DNA of 64,000 nt, from contig NZ_CP042326.1 in assembly GCF_007904085.1 (NCBI RefSeq), forward strand, positions 186,001 through 250,000, read 5' to 3'. This DNA is from Euhalothece natronophila Z-M001. GTDB lineage: Bacteria; Cyanobacteriota; Cyanobacteriia; Cyanobacteriales; Rubidibacteraceae. This document shows, piece after piece, positions 53,283 to 62,337 of the stretch. The position numbers and the translations under genes are program-made. The notes below the pieces were generated by a model. That model saw only the letters and a program-made list of their open reading frames with translations, was not told the origin of the DNA and ran no database searches. Numbering within the stretch: position 1 is the stretch's first letter; each line of letters opens with the position of its first letter.

Positions 53283-53615
53283 AACTAGTGCTACTAGAGG
53301 ATCCCCCTAACCCACCAGGGTTGTTTCTTTCTCCTGAAATTCTTCTCAGGTGGGGAGATTGGGGGACAAGGGAGATGGGGAGACAAAAGGTGTTTCTAGC
53401 TTGGTTTGTGCTTTGTTCTAGACTTGATAGTTATTCCAATTTAGTGCCGTACACTTCCTAGTTTGTCATTTAACAGCAGATTAGGGAGTTTTAGAAATTT
53501 AATTCTGTCAGTTTTTATTGGGAATGATTATAGAAAAGAAAAGTAATTTAGTCGCTTTTTCTTAAGAAGAAGTGAAATTAGGGAAAATAATCGCCCCACC
53601 CTGTAAGGGTTTCAG
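53283..53615 (-). repeat. dispersed repeat R1, copy 2 (interrupted)
   Basis: The reverse complement of 13149-13380 with 106 additional bases inside (53427-53532). Shared blocks include AACTAGTGCTACTAG at its left edge, GTCTCCCCATCTCCC, CTTCTTCTTAAGAAAAAG and GAAACCCTTACAG. Confidence 0.8.
53427..53532. mobile_element. TTCCAA-type MITE, copy 2, nested in R1
   Basis: Bounded by ATAGTTATTCCAA and TTGGGAATGATTATAG-like inverted ends matching the element at 41875-41981. Removing it restores the continuity of R1 copy 1 at 13149-13380, leaving a TA at the joint. Confidence 0.8.
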
Positions 53616-53626
53616 ATAACATCACT

Positions 53627-53655
53627 AAAAAAACTGTACCCACTAGGGGTACAGT
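53627..53655 (-). terminator. rho-independent terminator of the RTX/S-layer-like gene
   Basis: On the minus strand ACTGTACCC (53647-53655) pairs with GGGTACAGT (53633-53641) across a 5-base loop, followed by seven T. Confidence 0.85.
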
Positions 53656-53710
53656 TAAAGCATTTTAGATGTCAGTTAACTTTTAATGCTACTGAGAGTG
53701 TTTAGAAGCT

Positions 53711-56700
53711 CTAAACAATGTTATCTGTACCTAAATCACCTTCATCTACACCTGGCAAGACAATTTGGAAGTCGAGACCTTCAGTAGAGTCAATGACAAC
53801 ACCGTCGTTAGCACCATCGGTAATGAAGTCCGCCAAATCATCAAAACCAAGCTGCTCGATAAGCTCAGGAAACGCCGCGTCAAAATCGCTAGTATCAATG
53901 TCGTCAGGATCATTAAGAGCATTAGGATCAAAATCAGAATCAGTATCAGACAGAGTACGATCACCAAAGGGTGTGACATCAATACCGGTGAAGGTATTGT
54001 TAATACCAAATGCCGTTAAATCGAGTTCAGTAACATCATCAACGGTGACATCACCATCATCTATAGCTCGGAAATTATTAATTACCCAAATCGTTGACTC
54101 ACTAGCAGCATCTTCTTCAAATACAAATCGTGTGTTGAAGTCATCACCACCGGGTAGTTCGAAGAAAAGGTTGTACTCATTGCCAATAATGGTTGTATCG
54201 TCGCCATCAGCATCTGCAGTGTTAAAACCAGAAGCAAAGTTTCCGCCAAAACCAGAAATATCAATTGTATTTAGAGCTGGATCAAGAGTTGATTCTTGAT
54301 CAGCACTTCGGTCTGCCGCATTAGCTAAAATTAGACGATCGCCGCCATTTAAGCCAGAATCACCACCCGTAATAGTGAGTACATCGGGTAAGAATTCGTC
54401 AGCATCAAAGTCATTATTAGGAGTAGTGTTATCAAAGCGAGCTTCGCCCTCTCCATCGAGTAACTCTAACTGGAAGAGATATTGATAAGGACTTCCTCCA
54501 CTATCTAACTCAATTTCGATGTCACTATAATCTTGGATAGTGAGGATATTATTCTGAACCGGCTGATTATTATCATCTAGAATAGGCTGAAAGCCTCCAC
54601 TACCATCCGGCTCTTCTAGATTACCCCAACCTGTACCCTCAGGATTATTGCCACGATTAATTCCAGTGTCATCAACAAAAGTGATATCGATATTATCGTT
54701 TTCGCCGTCGGCAATTAGTTCAATATTTGTTACATCCGTAAACACATCGGCATCTGGAGCATAAATTCGAACAGTTACCCCATCTGGTAAGCCTTCGAGA
54801 CGGAGGTCGCCATCCAGATTTTGAATGTCATAGAATGCCCCAAAACCAGAAGCGTCGTATGTGCCTGAAAATTCTGCTTGATCAGCTCCTTGAAAAGGAG
54901 TTTCTTCAGCAAGGTCCTCGTCACGATCTAAACGAAGACCAAATTGAACAGATTCAAAGTCACTCACATCAGGATTAACATCATCCTCTGGGTTTCCATA
55001 GAGAATTAAAGAATCGTCTTCACCCTCTCCGCCGGTTAAAGTGTCATCATTTCCTTCAGTGAGTAACTCTGCATTGAGAGCTAAGGTAAGCGTTGCTGGC
55101 TGAAAGTCTCCTTCATCATCTTCTTCACCTAACTCTGAGCCATCAATTTCTAGGGGCTCATCGTTTTCCGCCATTGAACTGACATGAATGTTGAAGTCTT
55201 GACTGCCAACGAGTTCTAATGTGGTGACATTAGGGAGGACAGCATTGAGGACAGAATTTTCGGTGTCACGACGACCATCAGAGACTAACTCTAGAGTCTC
55301 AACATTATCATCCTCTTCAAGATCTAATTCAGCAACAAAGAGTTCTCCATTAACACGAGCTGTATTATCAAGAATTAACTCCAGCTCACTCTCTGGGGCA
55401 TCTTCAATCGCAATCGTGCCAAAATCCTGATCATCATTACTGTTTCCTGAACCAATGGTTTGATTTTTCCCGCTGATAATAATGTCAGTATCTGCCTCAA
55501 ATTGACTTACAGTTGTATCAGCTGGCAAGAAAGTATTTGGATTTCCATCACCAGTAGTGTCGAAGAAAGCCTCAGTGGCAATAATAATTTCTTCTAGCCC
55601 TGAGAGATTTCCTTCTTCGATGTTCTGACTGGTTTGGTTAGTTTGTGGTCCTGGGTCAAAGTTATTTCCTGCGATGACGAAGCGTTGGATATTCTCAACT
55701 TCATTAAAATTACTTCCCGGAACTGTGTTGGGATCAGTATCTGTGTTAACTTCTAAAGTATTTTCACCGTCGCCACCATCAATAGAGATATTTTCTTTAA
55801 CCGTTGCATCGCTCAAATTAATGCGGTCATCTTGAGCGCCACCGACAATCTCTAACTCGAAGTCAGGATCAAGTGATAAGGTAGGAGAAATTCCTAAATT
55901 TAAGTTTGAGCCACCATCACCGAGTAGGTATTCAAAGGTAACTGGCTCTTCAGCATCAGCAAGATACTTATCAATGGATTCTGCAGTTAACTGAGCTCCT
56001 AGTTTTAGCTCATTCTCAAAGCCTGCGGCATTAAAGGTTTGTACGTCAACTAAGCCACTCTGAGCTAAGCGATCATCAACGGTTTCAGGAACAGAGAAAC
56101 CGACATCACCAGTAATGTCATCATCACCATCTCGCTCCCCTAGTCCTAAGTACAAGGCACCGCTGCCGTTGGACTCAACATTAACTGTTTCTAGGGTGTT
56201 ATTTGTAGAAGATAGAGCCTGTAACCAGCTGGTATTACCGACTTCAACATCAAATTCTTGGATGCCACCCCGTGCTCCCATAGAGCCAACGACCATCACG
56301 CCACCTTCTTCGGTGCGACCAGCGCCATCAAGAACAATGTTGGTGGCAATATCACCTTCAATGGGGGCGCCAACTTCTTGATTAAAGGTTAAAGTGCCTC
56401 GGGATGGAACTTGATCATCAATAAAGAGGAAGCTATCCTCTTCAAAAGTTCGTCCCTCTCCATCTGTCAGGGTGATGGTATTATCTGGGTTGAGAGATGC
56501 TTGTACATTTTCTAAGCCTTCAGTGGCTTCTAGTTCTTCGTTGAGTGCAGCCACAAAATCGTCATAACTGCTGTTGATGGGATTGCCATCCTCATCTTCA
56601 CGAGGAACCCGAATTTCAAACTCTTCACCATCTAAAAGGAAAGTTAGCCCATTTACTGGGAAATTTTCCAGACTATCAGGATTTTCGACATCCTCAAGGG

Positions 56701-57766
56701 TCAGTGTCAAACTGGAATCTGTAGCATCTGCCGCAAGGGAAGCAGGGTCAAAGAATGCCGCATAACTGACACCGGGATCAGTATCACGCATTCCGAAAGT
56801 GACATCATCAGATCTTTCGCGGATATCTTCAATCAGTAAATCGGCACGACTATTCTCGCTCCACCATTGCTCTACGCCGCTATTATTTTCAGCATCAATG
56901 TTAGTGCCCTGACTGAATAAATCGTCGGCTTCAAGAAATTGGAGTCCACCAATGAAAGAGAAGTCAATATCGCTAATAACCGGGAAACTACCATTGGCTC
57001 CTAATTCTGTCTCAATATCAATATCAAAAGAGTCTTGTAACGCTTCAAATAACAGGTTATCCGCTGCATCAGTATTTTGAAACTGGCTACGGATGTAAAT
57101 TTCCTGAATATTGTCAGTGATCGAAGAAATGCTGGGAGCTCCTGCGGTGTCAGTTAAATCCGCTTCTAAGATGTTGTTACCACCTCTTCCATCAAGGACA
57201 TCTCCAGACTCAAAGGTGTTGAATACTGTACCACCATCTTGTTCAAGAGGTGCCACGAAGACATCATCGCCAGAAGTACCCGTTAAGTTATCGGAACCTC
57301 GGGTAAGCATAAAGTCTCCACCTACCCCTTCTTCGACTCCTGGGCGATTTTCTGCAAAGCCAAAATTAATCCAGTGTTCTAAGGCACTGTTAAAAACACC
57401 CTCATTAACGGCGTTTGCTACGTCTGGGTTGGCGGATAGGTAGCTAGAAGAACTGAAGAAATCAAATCCTGTCCCTGCTAACCGACCTTCTGCAGCTCCA
57501 AAGGCTAAGAAGTGTTCTAATGCGCTGTCAATAAAGCCATCGTCAATGGCATCTGCTACGTCTGGGTATGCATCAAGATAATCTTCTGGGGCGAAATCAT
57601 TTAAGAGGCTGTTAGGGGCGCGACCTTCAGCTACCCCATTTTGTAGAAAGTGTGTTAACCCTGAAGCAACAACTCCATCATTGACAGCATCCCGTACATC
57701 TTCATTGTTATTTAAGTAATAATCTTCGTCGAAAAAACGTTGTGCTTGTTCTCTTGTCAATACCAT
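53711..57766 (-). CDS. giant acidic RTX/S-layer-like surface protein
   Basis: A 1351-residue very acidic protein without a signal peptide, as expected for type I (RTX-style) secretion. The N-terminal 140 residues hold three NPDV-type repeats (for example YLDAYPDVADAIDDGFIDSA and ALEHFLAFGAAEGR). A GSDNLTGTSGDDVFVAP hemolysin-type start follows (about 155), then about 1150 residues of Asp/Asn/Gly-rich beta sequence with calcium-binding-like stretches (GGDGENTLEV, GNSNDDQDFG). The C-terminus (LGTDNIV) has the small-hydrophobic ending of RTX-secreted proteins. An S-layer or large adhesin role is inferred; no transporter is adjacent. Confidence 0.75.
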   Translation of the reverse strand: MVLTREQAQRFFDEDYYLNNNEDVRDAVNDGVVASGLTHFLQNGVAEGRAPNSLLNDFAPEDYLDAYPDVADAIDDGFIDSALEHFLAFGAAEGRLAGTGFDFFSSSSYLSANPDVANAVNEGVFNSALEHWINFGFAENRPGVEEGVGGDFMLTRGSDNLTGTSGDDVFVAPLEQDGGTVFNTFESGDVLDGRGGNNILEADLTDTAGAPSISSITDNIQEIYIRSQFQNTDAADNLLFEALQDSFDIDIETELGANGSFPVISDIDFSFIGGLQFLEADDLFSQGTNIDAENNSGVEQWWSENSRADLLIEDIRERSDDVTFGMRDTDPGVSYAAFFDPASLAADATDSSLTLTLEDVENPDSLENFPVNGLTFLLDGEEFEIRVPREDEDGNPINSSYDDFVAALNEELEATEGLENVQASLNPDNTITLTDGEGRTFEEDSFLFIDDQVPSRGTLTFNQEVGAPIEGDIATNIVLDGAGRTEEGGVMVVGSMGARGGIQEFDVEVGNTSWLQALSSTNNTLETVNVESNGSGALYLGLGERDGDDDITGDVGFSVPETVDDRLAQSGLVDVQTFNAAGFENELKLGAQLTAESIDKYLADAEEPVTFEYLLGDGGSNLNLGISPTLSLDPDFELEIVGGAQDDRINLSDATVKENISIDGGDGENTLEVNTDTDPNTVPGSNFNEVENIQRFVIAGNNFDPGPQTNQTSQNIEEGNLSGLEEIIIATEAFFDTTGDGNPNTFLPADTTVSQFEADTDIIISGKNQTIGSGNSNDDQDFGTIAIEDAPESELELILDNTARVNGELFVAELDLEEDDNVETLELVSDGRRDTENSVLNAVLPNVTTLELVGSQDFNIHVSSMAENDEPLEIDGSELGEEDDEGDFQPATLTLALNAELLTEGNDDTLTGGEGEDDSLILYGNPEDDVNPDVSDFESVQFGLRLDRDEDLAEETPFQGADQAEFSGTYDASGFGAFYDIQNLDGDLRLEGLPDGVTVRIYAPDADVFTDVTNIELIADGENDNIDITFVDDTGINRGNNPEGTGWGNLEEPDGSGGFQPILDDNNQPVQNNILTIQDYSDIEIELDSGGSPYQYLFQLELLDGEGEARFDNTTPNNDFDADEFLPDVLTITGGDSGLNGGDRLILANAADRSADQESTLDPALNTIDISGFGGNFASGFNTADADGDDTTIIGNEYNLFFELPGGDDFNTRFVFEEDAASESTIWVINNFRAIDDGDVTVDDVTELDLTAFGINNTFTGIDVTPFGDRTLSDTDSDFDPNALNDPDDIDTSDFDAAFPELIEQLGFDDLADFITDGANDGVVIDSTEGLDFQIVLPGVDEGDLGTDNIV

Positions 57767-57782
57767 AATGCTTAATTTACCT

Positions 57783-58130
57783 CACACCGAATAGTTTTAT
57801 TTACCGTAACATCAGGAGTACCAATTTTCAATTTTCCTTAAAACTCCCTAAACTTTTAATCAGAGGTGAACTGTAGCTCCAAAATCAAGCCAGATAAGGC
57901 AACCACGCAAGAGAGCTAGCTGGGTAAAGGTAATTATTTACCCCTCTGAAGTTCGCTTCTCTCGGGAGATTGAATTGATTTTGCAGGAACTAACTCCGAA
58001 TCTTAGCTCTTTATTTTTTGCTTGTCAACACTTTTTCGCAAGGCGTGGACGGTTTATGTTTTGGACATGCTATTTCCTATCTCCCCCTCTCCTGCGTTGC
58101 TATTAGCGTGGTATCTTGACTCGCTTAACT
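57783..58130. other. gene-free stretch upstream of the RTX/S-layer-like gene
   Basis: No gene was seen. It is the presumed promoter and leader region of the giant gene; GTGAGG lies about 20 bases before the ATG. It leads into MITE-type repeats from about 58130. Confidence 0.5.
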
Positions 58131-58423
58131 TGTGATCCCCCCTAGCCCCCCTTATTAAAGGGGACAAGATCCCCCCTAACCCCCCTTATTAAAGGGGGGA
58201 ACTGAGGTGGCAGTTTACAAGTAATTTAGGATTGCTATAGTAATATGATCTCATTGGTAAACACTCGCTTAACTTGTGATCCCCCCTAACCCCCCTTATT
58301 AAAGGGGGGAACTCACGATCTCCCCCTAATCTTCCTGATTCAAGGGGACAAGATCCCCCCTAGCCCCCCTTATTAAAGGGGGGAACTGAAGTGGCAGTTT
58401 ACAAGTAATTTGAGATTGCTATT
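58131..58423. repeat. compound MITE-like C/G hairpin repeats
   Basis: At least four GATCCCCCCTAACCCCCC / TTATTAAAGGGG blocks with TTTACAAGTAATTTAGGATT and ATTGCTATAG (58231-58240), related to the arrays at 31.5, 50.3 and 52.9 kb. The last unit ends with GAGATTGCTAT only 8-14 bases before the GtrA start codon. Confidence 0.75.
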
Positions 58424-58436
58424 TTGAGGTTTGATT

Positions 58437-58835
58437 TTGCTTAACTGGAAATTAATTAAGTTTTTAGTTGCGGGAGCCACAACGACATTAGTTAATGTAT
58501 TACTAATTTTCTTTTTTGTAGAAGTTATGGGCTTAAATACGCCCTCTCTCCGTAACCTGGCTAATATTATTGCGATTGAATTATCAGTACTGTTAACCTT
58601 TTTTATTTATAGAGTCTGGGTTTGGCCAATGAAAGAATTTAATTTTCGGGATATCTTATTCAGACAAATTCCGATGTTTCACATGGTAGCAGGGTTAGCG
58701 ATTAGTCTGAGAGTGTTAATTTTATTTCCGCTTCTAGATTATATTGGGGTGAATTACATCATTAATACAATAATCGGAATTGCGGTTGGCTCAGTGTTAA
58801 ATTATTTTGTCAGCGATCGTTTTATTTTTCGGTAA
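58437..58835 (+). CDS. GtrA-family membrane protein (flippase-like)
   Basis: GtrA proteins are small four-span membrane proteins thought to flip polyprenyl-phosphate sugars. This product of about 132 residues has LIKFLVAGATTTLVNVLLIF as first span and the closing GIAVGSVLNYFVSDRFIF, the family signature. The start is a TTG, either 58431 or 58437; GAGGT seven bases upstream favours 58437. It faces a GtrB-like glycosyltransferase across 120 bp. The two are normally neighbours in glucosyl-decoration systems, so a joint role is likely. Confidence 0.85.
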   Translation: MLNWKLIKFLVAGATTTLVNVLLIFFFVEVMGLNTPSLRNLANIIAIELSVLLTFFIYRVWVWPMKEFNFRDILFRQIPMFHMVAGLAISLRVLILFPLLDYIGVNYIINTIIGIAVGSVLNYFVSDRFIFR

Positions 58836-58875
58836 CGTCTTCCTTCGGATTGGGGAGATAGGGAGACAAGTCATT

Positions 58876-58987
58876 ATACCAATTTTGATAACAATAGTTA
58901 CACTAGATCCCCTCTTCGCCCCCCTTTACTAATACCAACTCTGATAACAATAGTTACACTAGATCCCCCCTTCGCCCCCCTTTACTA
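58876..58987 (+). repeat. 56-bp tandem duplication within a C-rich repeat
   Basis: The block beginning ATACCAATTTTGATAACAAT (58876) recurs at 58932 with two changes. The second copy runs into the coding end of the glycosyltransferase at 58959. Both contain AGATCCCC and TTCGCCCCCCTTTACTAA. Confidence 0.8.
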
Positions 58988-59945
58988 AGGGGGGTTGGGG
59001 GCGATCATGATCGAAACCATAGCAATCTCGGACGAGGTAAAGGGGGCGGCCTTTTACTTCTTGGTAAAGACGGCTGAGATACTCTCCAATCATACCAAGG
59101 CTAATTAGTTGCAATCCGCCTAAAAAGAGAATGGTAACGATTAATGAGGCATATCCGGGAACATCAACTCCCCAAATTAAGGTACGAATAATCAAAAAAC
59201 TGCCATAAAGAAAGGCTAGGAAGGAAAATGTAATGCCGAGATAACTCCAAATTTTTAAAGGAAGTGAACTAAAAGAAGTAATGCCATCAAGGGCAAAGTT
59301 CCACAAACGCCAATAATTCCATGTCGTAGAGCCTTTATAGCGGGGAGTGCGTTCGTACAAAACAGCAGTTTGTCGGAATCCTACCCAAGCAAATAATCCT
59401 TTCATAAAACGGGTTCGCTCTGGCATCTGTTTTAGTGCTTCTACTACCTGCCGATCTAATAAACGAAAATCACCGGTATTGAGGGGAATGGGAACTTCGC
59501 TTAAGTGTTGGGCGATCTGATAAAAAGCATAAGCACTCCAGCGTTTGAGCCAACTTTCTCCGTGGCGCGATCGTCGTGTGGCATAAACGACATCGTAACC
59601 TTCACGCCACTTTGCCACCAGTTGCTCAATTAACTCTGGTGGATCTTGGAGATCAGCATCCATCGGAATCACTGCATCGCCAATGGCATAGTCGATTCCT
59701 GCTGTTAATGCGATTTCTTTGCCAAAGTTACGGGATAAGTTAATGACTTTTATTTGAGGATTGATTTTGTGGTGTTGAATCAGACAATTGAGAGTGTCAT
59801 CTTTACTGCTATCGTTGACACAAATAATTTCAAATGTCAGGTTGAGTTGATCAATCACTGCGAGTAATCGCTTTAATAACAGGTCGATATTATCTTGCTC
59901 GTTGTAACACGGGATTACCACGGAAAGCGTAATGTTTTGAATCAC
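58959..59945 (-). CDS. GtrB-like polyprenyl-phosphate glycosyltransferase (GT2)
   Basis: These enzymes transfer a sugar to undecaprenyl phosphate for later envelope glycosylation. The 328-residue protein has a GT2 domain (LSVVIPCYNEQDNI, DSSKDDT, MDADLQDPPE with the DxD-type metal site, the GDFRLLDR segment), followed by two membrane spans (SYLGITFSFLAFLYGSFLII and VTILFLGGLQLISLGMIGEY) and the family's YLSRLYQEVKGRP end. The last about 18 residues (DHDRPQPPLVKGGEGGI) are encoded by a C-rich repeat. Start is a GTG at 59945. Confidence 0.9.
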   Translation of the reverse strand: MIQNITLSVVIPCYNEQDNIDLLLKRLLAVIDQLNLTFEIICVNDSSKDDTLNCLIQHHKINPQIKVINLSRNFGKEIALTAGIDYAIGDAVIPMDADLQDPPELIEQLVAKWREGYDVVYATRRSRHGESWLKRWSAYAFYQIAQHLSEVPIPLNTGDFRLLDRQVVEALKQMPERTRFMKGLFAWVGFRQTAVLYERTPRYKGSTTWNYWRLWNFALDGITSFSSLPLKIWSYLGITFSFLAFLYGSFLIIRTLIWGVDVPGYASLIVTILFLGGLQLISLGMIGEYLSRLYQEVKGRPLYLVRDCYGFDHDRPQPPLVKGGEGGI

Positions 59946-60010
59946 TTTGGACGAATTAGTTAATTAGCAAGTCTTGTTTTCTTCTCCAAAAAAAAGCAAC
60001 AATGAACGAT

Positions 60011-62164
60011 TTACCGCTCAGTCGCTGGAAGATAGGTATCAACATGAAAGCGCTTGATATGTTTAGGCTCTTGTTGCCAGTATACACCGTTGAAGCCTCT
60101 TTGATTTAGGGAACAGTTTACATCATCAAGAAAGATGAAAGCGTGAGCTCCAGCGTCGAAACCTGCACTCTCAACACGCACTGATAGACTATCTAACTGG
60201 TTTGACCATTCAACACTTTCCTCAGAAGCAAGTTCCTCGGTGACAACATTCCCATCCTTAAGAACAATCAGATAACTATCACGAAAATCAAGGTTAAGAA
60301 CTTTCTTGGCACCTTTACTTGCTAAAGCATCAATTGTCTCCTCAGATAAGTTTTTTGAGCCATCGTCCTTAATTGCTAAAACCATTGTACAGTCTTCACC
60401 ACATGAGGCAATTAACTCGGCAAGGCTCGGGTTTTCTTCTGTTGTAACTTGGCGATCTCTCCAATCATTCGGCAGGGGATCATCGGCAAACCAAGAGCCG
60501 TTGACCACCACTAGGCTATAATGTGCCTTGAAGTGGCTTTTGTTTCCAGCTGCTATATAACAGGCATGGCTGCTACTCAGGTACATTGTATCGTCGCGTA
60601 GCTGGTTTTGACTGATGTCAGATTTGAGGCGCTCTGTAAAAGGCTCCATTGCTTCATTATTAGGACGTGCAAAATAGAAAGAATTAGTGGTTCCACCATT
60701 TAAGATCGCGGCAAAGCCTAGTTGGTATTGGATCTCATCATCTAAGTCTTGGGGGGGGATTGCACGTATGTGCTTAAGGCTCGATGGCCACTGTGCGGCT
60801 AACTCCTCATATTGTGCGCGCTTTTCAGGGAGGGGGGCAGTCCAATCCCGCATTAGAGCCGGAACACTTGAGAGATCTACGAGTTGAAGTGCAAGGGCAA
60901 AGGATAAAATCATCACGGTTTGCTTGGAACCGAGTCGAGACGCGATCGCGAAAATACTCCAAACAATGAGAACTAGCCCTGTAATCCAGCCAAAGCGCCC
61001 GCTAGACTGAAATGTAGATAAGAACAATAGATCTTGCACAGTTGGTGGCAAGCCTATATTAAAAAGGACATTTTCGCCAAAGGTGACTCGGGATGAGAGT
61101 GCAAAAATGAAAGCCGCGATCGCGACTACCCCTAATTTTTTAAATCGCTGATCAAAACTGGACTGGGCTGTTGTGGACTGCCATAAGGCGAGGGCAAACG
61201 CGACCACAATTACCCCCATCAGTCCTACTCCCAAATAAAGAAATCCCTCATGTTGTTCAGTTTGGAAGGGTTGGGCAGGGATAAATCTAGACCAATCCTC
61301 GGTTTGGGGATTCCAGAGAGCATTAAGGTTCATTGAGAACACCCCAAACCCGCCCCCACCAGAGCTTCCACTTTCAAAATAACCCAGTAGATATAGTTCG
61401 ACTCCCAGAACCAAGATAATTGTCATCATGAGGAACATGGTTCTTGGGGAAATGGGGGGAGTTTTAGATTTCCTCGCTACAAAGTTCTTCACCGTTTGCC
61501 ATCGGCTCCCTATATCTATTTCAGCGAGGATCCTGCTCCCAAGAATCAGGGAAACCATAGCAGCGAGATAGGCGTGGATTGCAAAGGCAGTTGCTACTAA
61601 CCCTACCCCAAGGAAGACTGCAGTTTTACGTTTGACGGTTAAAGCAACCCCCATTGCTGCTAGTAATAGCCAATGAGCAACGAGTGTATCATGACCGAGT
61701 CGATGGTACATGGGGGGCCAACAGAGCAGGAGCAGAGCCCCAACGACGCTCACTGATGGTGAGCAAGTCAGTCGTCGCAGCACCACATAGCTGATTACCC
61801 CTTGTAAAATGATACAGATGAGAAACCACCATCCTTGAAACTGTAAAAGGGAAACTTGTCCCGCTAGAAGTGCTTTAAGGGGAATTGCTAGCAGCGGAAG
61901 TGAATCAGTATAGACAATTGAATTTCCCACAGGTGCTCCGAGGTTCTCAAACCGACCAGGGGGCCAATGCCATGGCTCATTAAGGAAGGCCATCCATCCG
62001 ATAAAGTGTTGTCCCCAGTCTCCCTGTAACAGCCATCCGAAGGAGAAGGGGTTTAATAGCCGTATCTCGAATAGACAAAAGTAGAGCGCGATCGAGGCTA
62101 CAAACACAAGCGCGATCGCGCTTTCAGTTTTCAATAAGCGGATTTTGGAAGACTTATTTATCAT
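60011..62164 (-). CDS. large multi-spanning membrane protein of the glycan module (DUF6311-like)
   Basis: A 717-residue protein with about ten to eleven membrane spans in the first 420 residues (starting ALVFVASIALYFCLFEIRLL), followed by a soluble C-terminal half. The loop after the first span (LLQGDWGQHFIGWMAFLNEP) resembles the acceptor/donor loop of GT-C fold glycosyltransferases, with Asp in GDWGQH. A match to the DUF6311 family is likely from overall form. The location between GtrB-like and GT2-GT4 genes suggests it is the sugar transferase acting on GtrA/GtrB-supplied lipid-linked sugar. The substrate is unknown. Confidence 0.78.
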   Translation of the reverse strand: MINKSSKIRLLKTESAIALVFVASIALYFCLFEIRLLNPFSFGWLLQGDWGQHFIGWMAFLNEPWHWPPGRFENLGAPVGNSIVYTDSLPLLAIPLKALLAGQVSLLQFQGWWFLICIILQGVISYVVLRRLTCSPSVSVVGALLLLCWPPMYHRLGHDTLVAHWLLLAAMGVALTVKRKTAVFLGVGLVATAFAIHAYLAAMVSLILGSRILAEIDIGSRWQTVKNFVARKSKTPPISPRTMFLMMTIILVLGVELYLLGYFESGSSGGGGFGVFSMNLNALWNPQTEDWSRFIPAQPFQTEQHEGFLYLGVGLMGVIVVAFALALWQSTTAQSSFDQRFKKLGVVAIAAFIFALSSRVTFGENVLFNIGLPPTVQDLLFLSTFQSSGRFGWITGLVLIVWSIFAIASRLGSKQTVMILSFALALQLVDLSSVPALMRDWTAPLPEKRAQYEELAAQWPSSLKHIRAIPPQDLDDEIQYQLGFAAILNGGTTNSFYFARPNNEAMEPFTERLKSDISQNQLRDDTMYLSSSHACYIAAGNKSHFKAHYSLVVVNGSWFADDPLPNDWRDRQVTTEENPSLAELIASCGEDCTMVLAIKDDGSKNLSEETIDALASKGAKKVLNLDFRDSYLIVLKDGNVVTEELASEESVEWSNQLDSLSVRVESAGFDAGAHAFIFLDDVNCSLNQRGFNGVYWQQEPKHIKRFHVDTYLPATER

Positions 62165-62172
62165 AAATTCCT

Positions 62173-62337
62173 TTAATACTGACCACAGATAAAATCTCCT
62201 CCTTGAACTGGAATCTTATTAAATTGCCCATTTCTATAAAAATACATCGGCTGTCTATCAAAAGGACAATAATGGGTGACAATACTTTTACGGGTCAACT
62301 TATTGCGATTTAATAATTGTTTCAACTTTTTGGACAA
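62173..62337 (-). CDS. possible small protein overlapping the glycosyltransferase stop
   Basis: A 54-codon frame with TTG start: LSKKLKQLLNRNKLTRKS, then VTHYCPFDRQPMYFYRNG, ending GGDFICGQY. It overlaps the end of the glycosyltransferase gene by 38 bases and fills the gap to the next gene. No family recognised; the composition (Tyr, Cys, Pro-rich) is protein-like. It may be a real gene or a fragment of an old one. Confidence 0.3.
   Translation of the reverse strand: MSKKLKQLLNRNKLTRKSIVTHYCPFDRQPMYFYRNGQFNKIPVQGGDFICGQY

Noticed and set aside
53718-54299. Plus-strand Ser/Lys-rich frames opposite the RTX-like gene
   Set aside because: Shadow frames; the minus-strand frame has the repeat modules, terminator and codon structure.
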